Positions 1 through 8,339 of a stretch of 35,467 bases of DNA are shown piece by piece (position 1 is the first letter of the stretch; every line of letters starts with the position of its first letter). The position numbers and the translations under genes are program-made. The notes beneath the pieces are model-generated. The model ran no database searches. It was not told the DNA's origin and worked only from the letters and a program-made list of their open reading frames with translations. Where the stretch lies: the NCBI RefSeq assembly GCF_009909155.2, contig NZ_JAAAPM020000033.1, forward strand, positions 1 through 35,467, read 5' to 3'. This DNA comes from Flavobacterium undicola (GTDB taxonomy: Bacteria; Bacteroidota; Bacteroidia; Flavobacteriales; Flavobacteriaceae).

Positions 1-92
1 GCTTTGCAAGCTTCATCATTTGGCAATTCTTTTATAAAGTTTAGTATGCTTTGTCCTTCAAATACTTCCATAACGACTGTTTTTAAAGACAT
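1..92 (-). CDS. Transposase, N-terminal fragment (IS1595-like)
   Basis: An open frame starts with ATG at 92 and runs off the window edge, giving about 30 residues. The piece FEGQSILNFIKELPNDEACK resembles the start of IS1595/ISXO2-type transposases, which have a short F-x-G-Q-x-L-x-x-F lead followed by a D-x-x-C-x-x-Y-L zinc-ribbon approach. A second in-frame ATG at 71 would give a start more like the usual family start. The assignment comes from remembered family features and a short fragment. The C-terminal fragment at the other window end probably belongs to another copy of the same element. Confidence 0.55.
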   Translation of the reverse strand, partial: MSLKTVVMEVFEGQSILNFIKELPNDEACK

Positions 93-122
93 AAAAATAC
101 AGAAACTAAATGACTAACTCAA
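1..122 (-). mobile_element. 5' end of an insertion sequence (IS1595-like), cut by window edge
   Basis: The element is read on the minus strand, with its outer end at about 122, three bases from the SusD1 stop codon. Bases 100-122 form a terminal inverted repeat that, read inward, begins TTGAGTTA and ends in TCTG. The same repeat, with a few mismatches, starts the IS fragment at 35345. It encloses the start of a transposase gene. The rest lies outside the window, so length and target duplication cannot be seen. Family assignment rests only on the transposase fragment. Confidence 0.7.
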
Positions 123-125
123 TAA

Positions 126-1775
126 TTAATAATCTGGATTTTGAACAATACTTTTATATGTATTATCAATTTCGTATTGAGGAATAGGTCTTAAAAGATG
201 TTTCGCTTTAAGAGCATTATTCATGGCAGCATGTGGATTATAAAGCAAGGTACGCTCAATAAGCTTTCCTGTTCTTTTCAAATCCATCCATCTGTTTACT
301 TCTCCGATCAATTCTCTGGCTCTTTCATCAAGAATAAAATCAAGAGTTACTTGTCCTGCAGTCACAGCTGTAATTAAACCGGCTCTAGCTCTTAATGTAG
401 TAAGGCGTGCAGCAGCTGTTGTTGGATTTGCTGATTTTAAATAAGCTTCAGCAGCTATTAAATACGCTTCACCTGATCTCATAATTACCATATCTCTTGT
501 TCCTTCTGACAATTCATTAGGTTGTTTAAAAGGGACTCCTGGTTCATCAAATTTTTTGAACATTGGGGTATGGGCATTCGTAACACCATCAACTACAAAG
601 TACTTGTCTGGATTGATTACTTTATAAGGTACTGCGGCTATTTGAGCAGGGGTCCATGCCACTTTTGGAAAATAGATTGCTCTACTTCCTGCAGGCACAG
701 TCACTGGCAAACCACCCACTGTAGATGCATAAGCTTTATCAGCAAGAATCTCTCTACGGAATGTAGCATCAGCTCTTTGATCATTATCATCAAAAAGGGT
801 AAAGAAAAAAGGAGTTGGTAAAGGATCTAGCCCTTTTTGGTATAAATTCCCCCTAGTCATCCCAGGGTAGTCATAGTAAGGGAACTTATACATTTGATGT
901 CTTGAATTCCCCCAACCTCTACTAGTAGTACTGCTTCCAAATAAATAGGAGAAGAAAACTTCAGAGTTTCGTTGATTACTAATACTTGTTAATGAAGCAA
1001 AAGTATCTACTAAAGCATGATGGCTAATAACAGTTTCAGCTAAAGTAGCAGCAGTAGTAAAATCGGCAGGAACACCAAAGGTTTTATAACCTTTAGTAAG
1101 CAAAACTTTTGACAACAAATGTCTTACAGCATCTTTAGAAACCCTACCATAAACAGTAGGCGTTTCATTTACACCTGTTAAAGCATCTTCAAGATCTTTT
1201 ATAATTTGTGTATAAACAGCCACTTCGGTAGCACGAGTATAATCTGTTTTAGTTGCGTCACTTGGTTTAAGCTGATTCAGTACCAATGGTACTCCACCAT
1301 AGTTTTCTACCAAATTAAAATAAGACATCGCTCTAAAAAATTTAGCTTCACCTACTCCAGCTGTTTTGACAGCAGCATCAACACCTTGAATTAGATCTGC
1401 ATTGTCTATCGCTACGTTAGCCGCAGCAATAATACTATATTGGTTTTTCCAATATTGAAATGCAACACCATTTAATGGATTCAGTTCAACATAGTCATTA
1501 AGGTCACTGACACCTGAAATTGTTGAACCTCTAGTTACTATATCAGTTCCCAGATCCTCAAAAGAATAATACATATCAGGAGCATAATGTGTTGTAGTTT
1601 CTCTAGCTCTTTCATAAACTGAAGCAACAAACTGATCAAAAGTATTAGGATCTATGAGAGCAATATCGATAGTTTTTGATGATTTATTCTCTTCCTCAAG
1701 GTAACTATCACAAGCTGTGCTCAACATTCCTGCCGTTAGCAGTACTACAATTAATTTATAATTAATATATTTCAT
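126..1775 (-). CDS. SusD/RagB-family surface lipoprotein (SusD1)
   Basis: This 549-residue protein is the surface-exposed glycan-binding lipoprotein that caps its partner SusC channel. It has a lipoprotein signal peptide ending at Cys22 (context STAC), followed by an acidic stretch. The C-terminus is typical of SusD (RPIPQYEID and then QNPDY). Tetratricopeptide-type helices would be expected in the middle. It lies 27 bases downstream of susC1 and is surely co-transcribed with it. Its sequence is clearly different from SusD2, so the two pairs should not bind the same ligand. The IS end lies only about 3 bases past its stop codon, so any downstream operon genes (glycosidases are usual) have been separated from it. 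The substrate cannot be read from the sequence; the shared promoter element points to the same regulon as inositol oxygenase. Confidence 0.93.
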   Translation of the reverse strand: MKYINYKLIVVLLTAGMLSTACDSYLEEENKSSKTIDIALIDPNTFDQFVASVYERARETTTHYAPDMYYSFEDLGTDIVTRGSTISGVSDLNDYVELNPLNGVAFQYWKNQYSIIAAANVAIDNADLIQGVDAAVKTAGVGEAKFFRAMSYFNLVENYGGVPLVLNQLKPSDATKTDYTRATEVAVYTQIIKDLEDALTGVNETPTVYGRVSKDAVRHLLSKVLLTKGYKTFGVPADFTTAATLAETVISHHALVDTFASLTSISNQRNSEVFFSYLFGSSTTSRGWGNSRHQMYKFPYYDYPGMTRGNLYQKGLDPLPTPFFFTLFDDNDQRADATFRREILADKAYASTVGGLPVTVPAGSRAIYFPKVAWTPAQIAAVPYKVINPDKYFVVDGVTNAHTPMFKKFDEPGVPFKQPNELSEGTRDMVIMRSGEAYLIAAEAYLKSANPTTAAARLTTLRARAGLITAVTAGQVTLDFILDERARELIGEVNRWMDLKRTGKLIERTLLYNPHAAMNNALKAKHLLRPIPQYEIDNTYKSIVQNPDY

Positions 1776-1802
1776 TTTTCTCGAATTTTATTTAAAAAAT
1801 AG

Positions 1803-4800
1803 TTAAAAGCTTAAATTAAGACCAGTCATAAATGTACGAGATGTAAATGCCGCACCAAATTGATCTCTTCCTGCATTTTCAGGATCCCAACCGTCATATT
1901 TAGAGAATACAAAAGGATTTTGTACCGTACCATAAATTCTTAGGCTAGCTATCTTAAGTTTATCAAGTAAAGCTGATGGAATCTTGTACCCTAAAGTGAT
2001 ATATCCCACTTTAACAAAAGACACATCTTTATAATACAAAGCACTAGCATAAGTACCTCCATTACCAGGTTGGTGCCAATCATTTGATTGGTTTTCTGGA
2101 GTCCAATAGTCTACCTTATATCCATTAAAAGTTCTGGTAGGTGTATCTTGCCAAGCCCACGCAAAGTTGGAATGAAAATTACTCTTATACATATTTCCTT
2201 GACTAATATTAACGAAGAAAGAGAAGTCAAAGTTTTTAAAGTTTATAGTATTTGTTATACCTCCAGTCCATTTAGGTGTAACTTGACCTATTATCTTTCT
2301 ATCATCAGGAGTAATCTTGCCATCTCCATTAACATCAGTTACTCTTACCTGACCTGGACGTTGACCGAATGAAGCTGCCTCAGTTACTTGATCCAATTGC
2401 CAGATACCTGCAAATTCATAATCATAAATAGAACCAATAGATTCTCCTACTTTATGTATCAAATTAGTTCCTCCTACATTAAAAGTAATATTATCAACTC
2501 CTCCATAAAGTTTATCAAGGTTGTTCTTATTAGATGCAAAATTGAAATTAGTTGTCCATTTGAAACCACCTTTATCAATATTCACCGTATTTAATCCAAT
2601 TTCGATTCCTTTATTAGTTGACTCTCCCACATTATCAAATGTTCCTGTGAAACCTGTTACTAATGGTATTGGTGTAAAAAAGATAATGTTTGTGTTTTTT
2701 CTATTGTACACATCTATCGAACCTGTAATTTTATTATTCAAAAACCCAAAATCAAAACCTAAGTTTAACTCTGTTGTTTTTTCCCAAGTAAGATTCTCAT
2801 TAGCCAATCCTGTCACGTATGCAGTTGCTATTGAAGAACCGCCTAAATTAGTAGCACTAGCACCTAATAACGATTCCGATTGTAGTGGTGTTAATCCACC
2901 TCCTTGACCATTGTTACCCGTTTGACCGTAACTCAATCTAAGTTTTGCAATGGTAAAAACATTTTGCTTTTGCATAAAATTTTCCTCCATTATCTTCCAT
3001 GCAAAAGCCGCTGACGGGAAAAACGCCCATTTATTCTTAGCCGATAACATAGATGAACCATCATAACGTCCTGTAACAGTAAAAAGGTATCTATCCATTA
3101 AACTGTAATTTAACCTTCCTGTATAAGACTCCAAAGTTTGTTTAGTAAAATCACTTGTAGGTGCTATAACATTAAGTCCTGCATCTAAGTTGTAGAATGA
3201 GAAGGCATCTGTAGTGAAATTTTTAACCGTATTATTGTACCCCTCTTTGCGTTCCATAAATCTTGAAATTACTCCAATAGCATCAATAGCATGAATACCC
3301 TTGCTGTATTTGTAGTTGAAGATATTATCCCAAGAATATGAAAAATAATTTGCATTGTTTACAGTAGCCGTTCTAAGTGTCGGTTGCGCAACTACATCTT
3401 TAGAGTATAATCCACGGTATTCACCATATCGAGAATATTTAATATTTGGTGAAAATTTAGTAGTAACTGTTAATCCGTCTATCGGCTTAATTTGCAAAGC
3501 AATGTCTCCAAGATATTGTAAATACCTTGTCTCTCTGGTTTGGTTATCTGCCTCAAACAAAGGATTGGTAATCTGGGTTTCCTTTTTTGTTGGAAAAAAA
3601 CGCAAAGACCCATCGTCATTATAAGCACGACCAATAGGTTTTAATCTATAGGCACTTCTAAAAGCTTCCCAGCTTCCTGTGTTTTGGATAGCACTGGTAA
3701 TATAGTTGCTCACGCTTAAATTTATCCATTTGTTAAGATCACTTTTTAAACTTCCCCTGATGTTAAATCTGTTGAAGTCTTCGCCTTCAATTGTTCCTTC
3801 ATCTTTGGTATAAGCCAATCCTAGTCCATAAGTAGTATTGTCATTTCCTCCTCCTAAATTAAGTGTATGATTGGTTTGAATACCATTTTTAAGCATCAAA
3901 TCAACCCAGTTTGTGCTTACCCCATCAGCAATATTTTGCAATTCTTCTGTATCTAAAACAGAAGACAATACTACATCACTTGCTCTATAGTTAAGGTTTC
4001 CAGTATTTTTCACAAACTCGTTACCCACAACAACATCCTTCAAGAATTTAACATACTCAGTCCCGTTCCATATGTCTGGCATATGATAAGCTTGTTTAAA
4101 GCCAATATAATTACTATAATCAACCTTTAATTTACCTTTTTTACCTCGTTTGGTTTCTACAATAACAACCCCATTACTTCCTCTAGACCCATATACTGCG
4201 GTAGCTGAAGCATCTTTAAGAATATCCATTCTACTAATATCAGCAGGATTTAAAAAAGATATATCATCCAAAAAGATTCCATCCACAATAAAAAGCGGAT
4301 TTTGTCCAGGAGTAAAACCTCCAGAAGCAGCTGTTGCGTTAGAGTTAATAGTACTAGCTCCACGAATACGAATATTGAAACCTCCAGAACCTGGTTTATT
4401 ATCAGTACGTTGAACAACTACCCCAGCTGACTGTCCTTGTAAGGCAGAAACAGCATCTACCTTGTTTGCTTGTTCTATTTGCTCTGCTTTAATAGAGGAT
4501 ACAGAACCGGTAAGATCAGAACGTTTTACCTGTCCGTAACCAACAACAACAACTTCATTAAGCTGTTGATTATCATCTTTCAAAGTCACATTCAAAGTTT
4601 TTGTTCCTTTGTAAGGCACCTCTAAAGTTTGAAACCCAAGGAACGAGAATACAAATACATCCCCAACCTTTGCGCTAATTTGATATTTCCCATCAAAATC
4701 CGTTGCAACTCCCTCTTTTGAGCCTTTGATTGTAACATTTACCCCTGGAAGAGATAACTTATTCATATCAGTTACAACACCTGAAACTTGCGTTTTTTGC

Positions 4801-4868
4801 GCCCACGAATTAATTGAAAACGCTATCAAGAAAAATAACGTCAATAATTTGAATTTGGTTTTTTTCAT
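1803..4868 (-). CDS. SusC/RagA-family TonB-dependent outer-membrane transporter (SusC1)
   Basis: This 1021-residue protein imports a glycan or its fragments across the outer membrane using TonB energy. A signal peptide (about residues 1-23, ending SWA) is followed by a carboxypeptidase-regulatory-like domain (about 26-105), the SusC signature NEVVVVGYG (about 104-112), a plug domain (about 115-240) and a 22-strand barrel ending in the aromatic terminus LNLSF. The segment DVNGDGKITPDD near residue 830 is typical of SusC. Length is normal and the frame is intact. The first 30 residues are identical to SusC2 and nearly identical in DNA, after which the two diverge sharply. It is expressed from a promoter at 4900-4951 carrying the shared 24-bp element. 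The substrate is unknown. Confidence 0.95.
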   Translation of the reverse strand: MKKTKFKLLTLFFLIAFSINSWAQKTQVSGVVTDMNKLSLPGVNVTIKGSKEGVATDFDGKYQISAKVGDVFVFSFLGFQTLEVPYKGTKTLNVTLKDDNQQLNEVVVVGYGQVKRSDLTGSVSSIKAEQIEQANKVDAVSALQGQSAGVVVQRTDNKPGSGGFNIRIRGASTINSNATAASGGFTPGQNPLFIVDGIFLDDISFLNPADISRMDILKDASATAVYGSRGSNGVVIVETKRGKKGKLKVDYSNYIGFKQAYHMPDIWNGTEYVKFLKDVVVGNEFVKNTGNLNYRASDVVLSSVLDTEELQNIADGVSTNWVDLMLKNGIQTNHTLNLGGGNDNTTYGLGLAYTKDEGTIEGEDFNRFNIRGSLKSDLNKWINLSVSNYITSAIQNTGSWEAFRSAYRLKPIGRAYNDDGSLRFFPTKKETQITNPLFEADNQTRETRYLQYLGDIALQIKPIDGLTVTTKFSPNIKYSRYGEYRGLYSKDVVAQPTLRTATVNNANYFSYSWDNIFNYKYSKGIHAIDAIGVISRFMERKEGYNNTVKNFTTDAFSFYNLDAGLNVIAPTSDFTKQTLESYTGRLNYSLMDRYLFTVTGRYDGSSMLSAKNKWAFFPSAAFAWKIMEENFMQKQNVFTIAKLRLSYGQTGNNGQGGGLTPLQSESLLGASATNLGGSSIATAYVTGLANENLTWEKTTELNLGFDFGFLNNKITGSIDVYNRKNTNIIFFTPIPLVTGFTGTFDNVGESTNKGIEIGLNTVNIDKGGFKWTTNFNFASNKNNLDKLYGGVDNITFNVGGTNLIHKVGESIGSIYDYEFAGIWQLDQVTEAASFGQRPGQVRVTDVNGDGKITPDDRKIIGQVTPKWTGGITNTINFKNFDFSFFVNISQGNMYKSNFHSNFAWAWQDTPTRTFNGYKVDYWTPENQSNDWHQPGNGGTYASALYYKDVSFVKVGYITLGYKIPSALLDKLKIASLRIYGTVQNPFVFSKYDGWDPENAGRDQFGAAFTSRTFMTGLNLSF

Positions 4869-4899
4869 TTTTAATTAGTATTAGTTAATAATATTATGG

Positions 4900-4951
4900 T
4901 AAAATTAACAGTTAGGCACAGCTGGGGAATGGATAAATTCGTCAAAAACAT
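4900..4951 (-). promoter_or_regulatory. susC1 promoter with 24-bp conserved element
   Basis: On the minus strand the element at 4928-4951 reads ATGTTTTTG, then four bases, then ATTTATCCATT. It is followed by CCC, 17 bases, and a -7 box TAATTTTA at 4900-4907. The box fits the Bacteroidota consensus TAnnTTTG with one mismatch. The leader to the ATG at 4868 would be about 25 bases. Geometry is identical to the susC2 and MIOX promoters. Confidence 0.65.
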
Positions 4952-5336
4952 ATAAAATACAATCAAACACCATGAAAAAAGCAACTAAAAAATACATTTA
5001 TCATTTTTAATCAGTTATTTTTTTGAATTATCATTAATATCTACACCTAACTAACAAGCCTTTAGCAAATTTAACCCTGACATAATACTAACAAACATTT
5101 ATGTTAATTCCAAAACCCTTTTTTAACATTTAAAAAACCAATAATCCTTAATTTTTAAACTAAAATTCATTTTCAAAAATCACTTCCTTGATTTCCTTTC
5201 AATAAAACATCTCTTCGTTGTTTCATTTTTAGAAATTAAAGCCACAAATAAAAAATATCAACCTAGAATTCTAAAAAAACTATAATTAAATACATGTAAT
5301 TTATTTTATAAAAATTACCACTACGAAAATTCACTC

Positions 5337-5366
5337 ATGTTTTTGCAGCATTTATCCATTTTGAAA
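5337..5366 (+). promoter_or_regulatory. Inactivated copy of the MIOX promoter element
   Basis: Bases 5337-5360 carry the 24-bp element facing the MIOX relic. The TTTTGAAA at 5359-5366 corresponds to two TTTTGAAA copies, 25 bases apart, in the intact promoter (11869 and 11894). The stretch between them, which holds the -7 box TAATTTTG, is missing here. Confidence 0.65.
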
Positions 5367-5442
5367 TTAACAATTAGCACAACTACTGTAGTTTTTAAAA
5401 AAATCAAATCATTCATTAAAACATCATAAAAATCAAACTCAT

Positions 5443-5681
5443 ATGGAAAACGCTAACAACTCAGACAAATTCAAAAATCCGATGCATCAAATTGATTATT
5501 TATAAGAAAATCGAACTAAAAACTATCCTGACCTGCTGCCGAGACAACAGAAAAAGAAGAATTACGTAATTATATCGATTCAGAAAGAGCAGAAACAGTA
5601 AGAGAGTTATACCGAATTAATCAAACCTATGATTTTGTAAAAGAGAAAAAGAGTTCTTAAAATTTGATAGAAAAGAAATGT
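5443..5681 (+). pseudogene. Truncated relic of inositol oxygenase (5' end only)
   Basis: The relic starts with the same ATG and first ten codons as the intact MIOX gene at 11978 and can be followed to the point equivalent to about codon 84. It carries an in-frame stop early (TTATTTATAAG, where the intact gene has GATGATTGGGAA), several small deletions and frameshifts, and then ends abruptly. The metal-binding HD core, which begins at residue 111 of the intact protein, is absent, so it cannot make an enzyme. It is a leftover of the duplication that produced block A. Confidence 0.9.
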
Positions 5682-5701
5682 ATGCACCAATACTTTCTAA
5701 A

Positions 5702-6121
5702 TTAGAAATCGGCATTTATTTGGATAAAAACTTCTCCTTTGTGACTATTGGACTTCACTAGAGTTTTAGACTGTAAATTGAAACAAACCATAACGCCTAG
5801 TAGCCGTTATATTTAACATCAATATTATAATCGGCTAGATTCAAATTGTAATTGCATGGAGTTGTATTTTCAGTATTACCCAAAGAAAAGTGATGCTCTT
5901 TCTTTAGTTTGACATTTTAATTTACCTGTTATAGACATGATGGTCATACTGCCGTAATCCTGAACACAAGAACCATGAAACCAATGACTTCCTCTAAAAC
6001 CTGAAATCTTTGTATCTGTATAAATAAATGGCGCAACACATTTAGTTTCCGTTGCCTTCGTTTGGACAGTCCAGTTGGTCATTCTAACAGGAACCACAAT
6101 ACGAGACACTACTTGCGCATG
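5702..6121 (-). pseudogene. Relic of a GH92 family alpha-mannosidase, N-terminal part
   Basis: Minus-strand reading gives pieces typical of GH92 exo-alpha-mannosidases in consecutive order but several frames: VPVRMTNWTVQTKATETKC, then ISGFRGSHWFHGSCVQDYGS, then NYNLNLADYNIDVKYNG after a frameshift near 5878, then R-x-G-L-F-Q-F-T, and finally NSHKGEVFIQI after another. At least three frame breaks and internal stops are present. The fragment ends about 20 bases from the MIOX relic. It lies downstream of SusD2 on the same strand, so it was plausibly a third gene of the SusC2/SusD2 operon. Assignment is from remembered GH92 motifs. Confidence 0.75.
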
Positions 6122-6162
6122 TTCTCTTTTGCTTCGCTATGATTTAATGCATTAATACTATA

Positions 6163-6451
6163 GAAGGTGATGCCCCGATTAAAGGATTTACAAAATCTAT
6201 ACTCTTACTTATTGAAGTTTTTAACAGAACAAGAAAGTATGCTTAACAAAACGGGGCGGCTATTAACCTATATCGAAATAAACGGTATAAATTCATATTT
6301 ATGTGTTTGTGTTTTTTGATGATGCCAAAGCCGATTCATCAAAAATGAATTCCTATTTAAGACTATTATTTTTATTGATTACGATACTAAAAAACCTGCA
6401 TCCGAAGAAAATGAAGCATTACTAAAAACAAATGGCAATGAATTAATCTAG
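6163..6451 (+). pseudogene. Unidentified decayed coding stretch
   Basis: Plus-strand reading yields protein-like pieces in shifting frames: GDAPIKGFT, then LYSYLLKFLTEQESMLNKTG, then INLYRNKRYKFIF, then FFDDAKADSSKMNSYL, and finally TIIFIDYDTKKPASEENEAL and a further ten residues before a stop at 6449-6451. At least three frame changes are needed to join them. The composition looks like a soluble protein, but I do not recognise the family. It is flanked by the GH92 relic and the SusD2 terminator, in a region where nothing else is intact. Confidence 0.4.
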
Positions 6452-6603
6452 CAAAAAGACTTCTTTTGATTCCCTTTTAAAACAGTTGAACTTCTTTTGA
6501 TTCAAAAAAAATTAAACTATTGAAACAAGTAAAAAATGTGCTTCTTCCTATTTAAAACAAAAACTATTTGCAATTATACAATAACCACAAACTCGAATTA
6601 TTT

Positions 6604-6641
6604 AAAAAAAAGGAGAAGAAGACAGTTGCCTCTTCTCCTTT
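6604..6641 (-). terminator. Rho-independent terminator after SusD2
   Basis: An 11-bp perfect stem (6609-6619 with 6631-6641) is followed on the minus strand by a run of T. It sits about 50 bases past the SusD2 stop and closes the susC2-susD2 transcript. Confidence 0.8.
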
Positions 6642-6690
6642 CAGGGTTAAATAAATCACCAACTTAACTAACTAATAAACAATAAATAAA

Positions 6691-8313
6691 TTAATTTGCC
6701 GGATAGGCTGGATTTTGAACCAATGCTGGATTCAACGTTAAGGCATCTGTTGGGATAGGGAAAACACGACGATAAGCTTCGGCGTTTGTTTTAAAGCCCC
6801 AAGTTCCTTCAAATTTTCCAAAACGAATCATATCATTTCTATGCCAACCTTCCCAAGCAAATTCGCGAGATCTTTCTTTGTATAAATCATCAAGAGTAAC
6901 ACTTGTCCATGCCGCCGAAGTAGTACGATTAGAACGAAGACTGTTCACTAATGAAAGTGGAGTATCGCCTAAGGTAGCAGCTCCACCACGAAGAATAGCT
7001 TCAGCTTTCATCAGAATAACATCAGAATATCTTAAAAATGGCACATCATTATTTTGATTTCTACTTGTTGAAGTAGCATCCGGATAAAACTTAATATTTC
7101 TGTATCCCATGTTCCAGGCAATCTCGTCATTACCACAATCATACAAAGTAGGATCTTGACGATACGCAATATTAGGTGTTAAATTAACTTGATAGGTATA
7201 ACTTGCTCCACCATCAGAACCTGTATAAAATTGATCATAACCTTTTTTAGTTGTAGTAACGGTTACTGGAGTTACTCCGTCATTCATGTATTGCAATCCT
7301 GTTAACCATTGTTTGTTTCTAATGTCGTTAGCGTCATTAAAATTAGCATAGAATTCAGGCAAAGTACTTCTAGGAGCACTTGGAGTATAAGGTAATCCAA
7401 ATTTAACACGCATTGAACGAGGCACATCATAACGGGCATGATACATCTGACCATTGTAACCTACTGCCGAAGAAGCAGGATCATAAGGTACTGCAAATAT
7501 AAACTCTTTCATTTGTGGACCATTATTTGGATAGAACATTTGAAGATAAGTGCTTCTTCCTTCAATAGCATATAGACCCGATTTAATTACCTCATCACAG
7601 GCAGCTATACAATCATTGTTGCGTTGTGTTCCTGTATACACCTCAGCATTCAGATACATTTTAGCCAATAAAGCATTAGCTGTTTGTTTGTTTGGTCTTC
7701 CATAAGTAGTTACTCCAGAAGCAGCACTCAAATTAGGAAGCGCTTTTTTAAGCTCTGATTCAACAAATTGAAAAACTACTTTTCTGTCTGATTTTGCATG
7801 TGAAGTAAAATCTCCATAAACAGTATCCAAAGGAACATCACCATAACTATCCATCATCATAAAATAAGAAATAGCACGCATGGTTTTCATCTCAGCTATA
7901 GCCATATTTTTATCAGTTCCTGCAGGCATGGTTTTATCTAAGATAGAAATAGCCTGATTAGAAGTTCCAATTACCCTTGATAACCATCCCCAAAGCCCAT
8001 TTGTCCATCCGTGATCTTTGTTCCAAGAATGATAATGCAACTTCATATAGTTTTGATTATCAAACCAGTTCCCTCCTCTGGCAGGCATAATTGCCTCATC
8101 AGTACTCAAAGATTGAGTAAACCACCAAGAGAATGAATAATCGCCACGGAAAGCTACATAAACAGGTCCTGCTGCTTGAATATATTGGGTAGAATTCTGA
8201 GGAAATACATCTGGCGTTAACTGAGTGGTGATAGGCACATCAAGATTATCGCAAGACCATAATAAACCAACACAAACGATTGGTAAACTGAAATATTTAA
8301 ATATCTTTTTCAT
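6691..8313 (-). CDS. SusD/RagB-family surface lipoprotein (SusD2)
   Basis: This 540-residue lipoprotein has a signal peptide ending at Cys21 (context LWSC). It is the surface ligand-binding partner of SusC2, 26 bases downstream of it. The N-terminal half contains many aromatic residues (for example SWWFTQ and WTNGLWGWL), as expected for a carbohydrate-facing surface. The C-terminus has the SusD pattern FPIPTDALTLNP and QNPAYPAN. The protein is full length and intact. A strong terminator lies just downstream, followed by the GH92 relic, so the operon now seems to consist of two genes. It is not a recent copy of SusD1. The ligand cannot be determined from sequence. Confidence 0.93.
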   Translation of the reverse strand: MKKIFKYFSLPIVCVGLLWSCDNLDVPITTQLTPDVFPQNSTQYIQAAGPVYVAFRGDYSFSWWFTQSLSTDEAIMPARGGNWFDNQNYMKLHYHSWNKDHGWTNGLWGWLSRVIGTSNQAISILDKTMPAGTDKNMAIAEMKTMRAISYFMMMDSYGDVPLDTVYGDFTSHAKSDRKVVFQFVESELKKALPNLSAASGVTTYGRPNKQTANALLAKMYLNAEVYTGTQRNNDCIAACDEVIKSGLYAIEGRSTYLQMFYPNNGPQMKEFIFAVPYDPASSAVGYNGQMYHARYDVPRSMRVKFGLPYTPSAPRSTLPEFYANFNDANDIRNKQWLTGLQYMNDGVTPVTVTTTKKGYDQFYTGSDGGASYTYQVNLTPNIAYRQDPTLYDCGNDEIAWNMGYRNIKFYPDATSTSRNQNNDVPFLRYSDVILMKAEAILRGGAATLGDTPLSLVNSLRSNRTTSAAWTSVTLDDLYKERSREFAWEGWHRNDMIRFGKFEGTWGFKTNAEAYRRVFPIPTDALTLNPALVQNPAYPAN

Positions 8314-8339
8314 AGTTTTTTTATAATTACAATTAATTC

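Larger units (their letters stand above)
4783..5681. repeat. Duplicated block, copy A (susC1 5' end, intergenic, MIOX relic)
   Basis: This block matches 11269-12229 in the same order and orientation: the first about 29 codons of susC (84 of 86 bases identical by eye, 4783-4868), the divergent intergenic region, and the first part of the inositol oxygenase gene. Similarity ends abruptly inside both genes. Copy A has several indels relative to copy B, including a 25-bp loss at 5359-5366 and losses in the MIOX part. The intergenic stretch 4869-5442 holds no gene, only the promoter elements listed separately. Confidence 0.9.

Noticed and set aside
2521..2907. A long plus-strand open frame of 128 codons inside susC1
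   Set aside because: It lies wholly antisense to an intact, well-recognised SusC gene, has no family features, and follows from codon bias on the other strand.
5876..6109. A 77-codon minus-strand frame as a real small protein
   Set aside because: Its content is an internal piece of GH92, and matching pieces continue in other frames on both sides.
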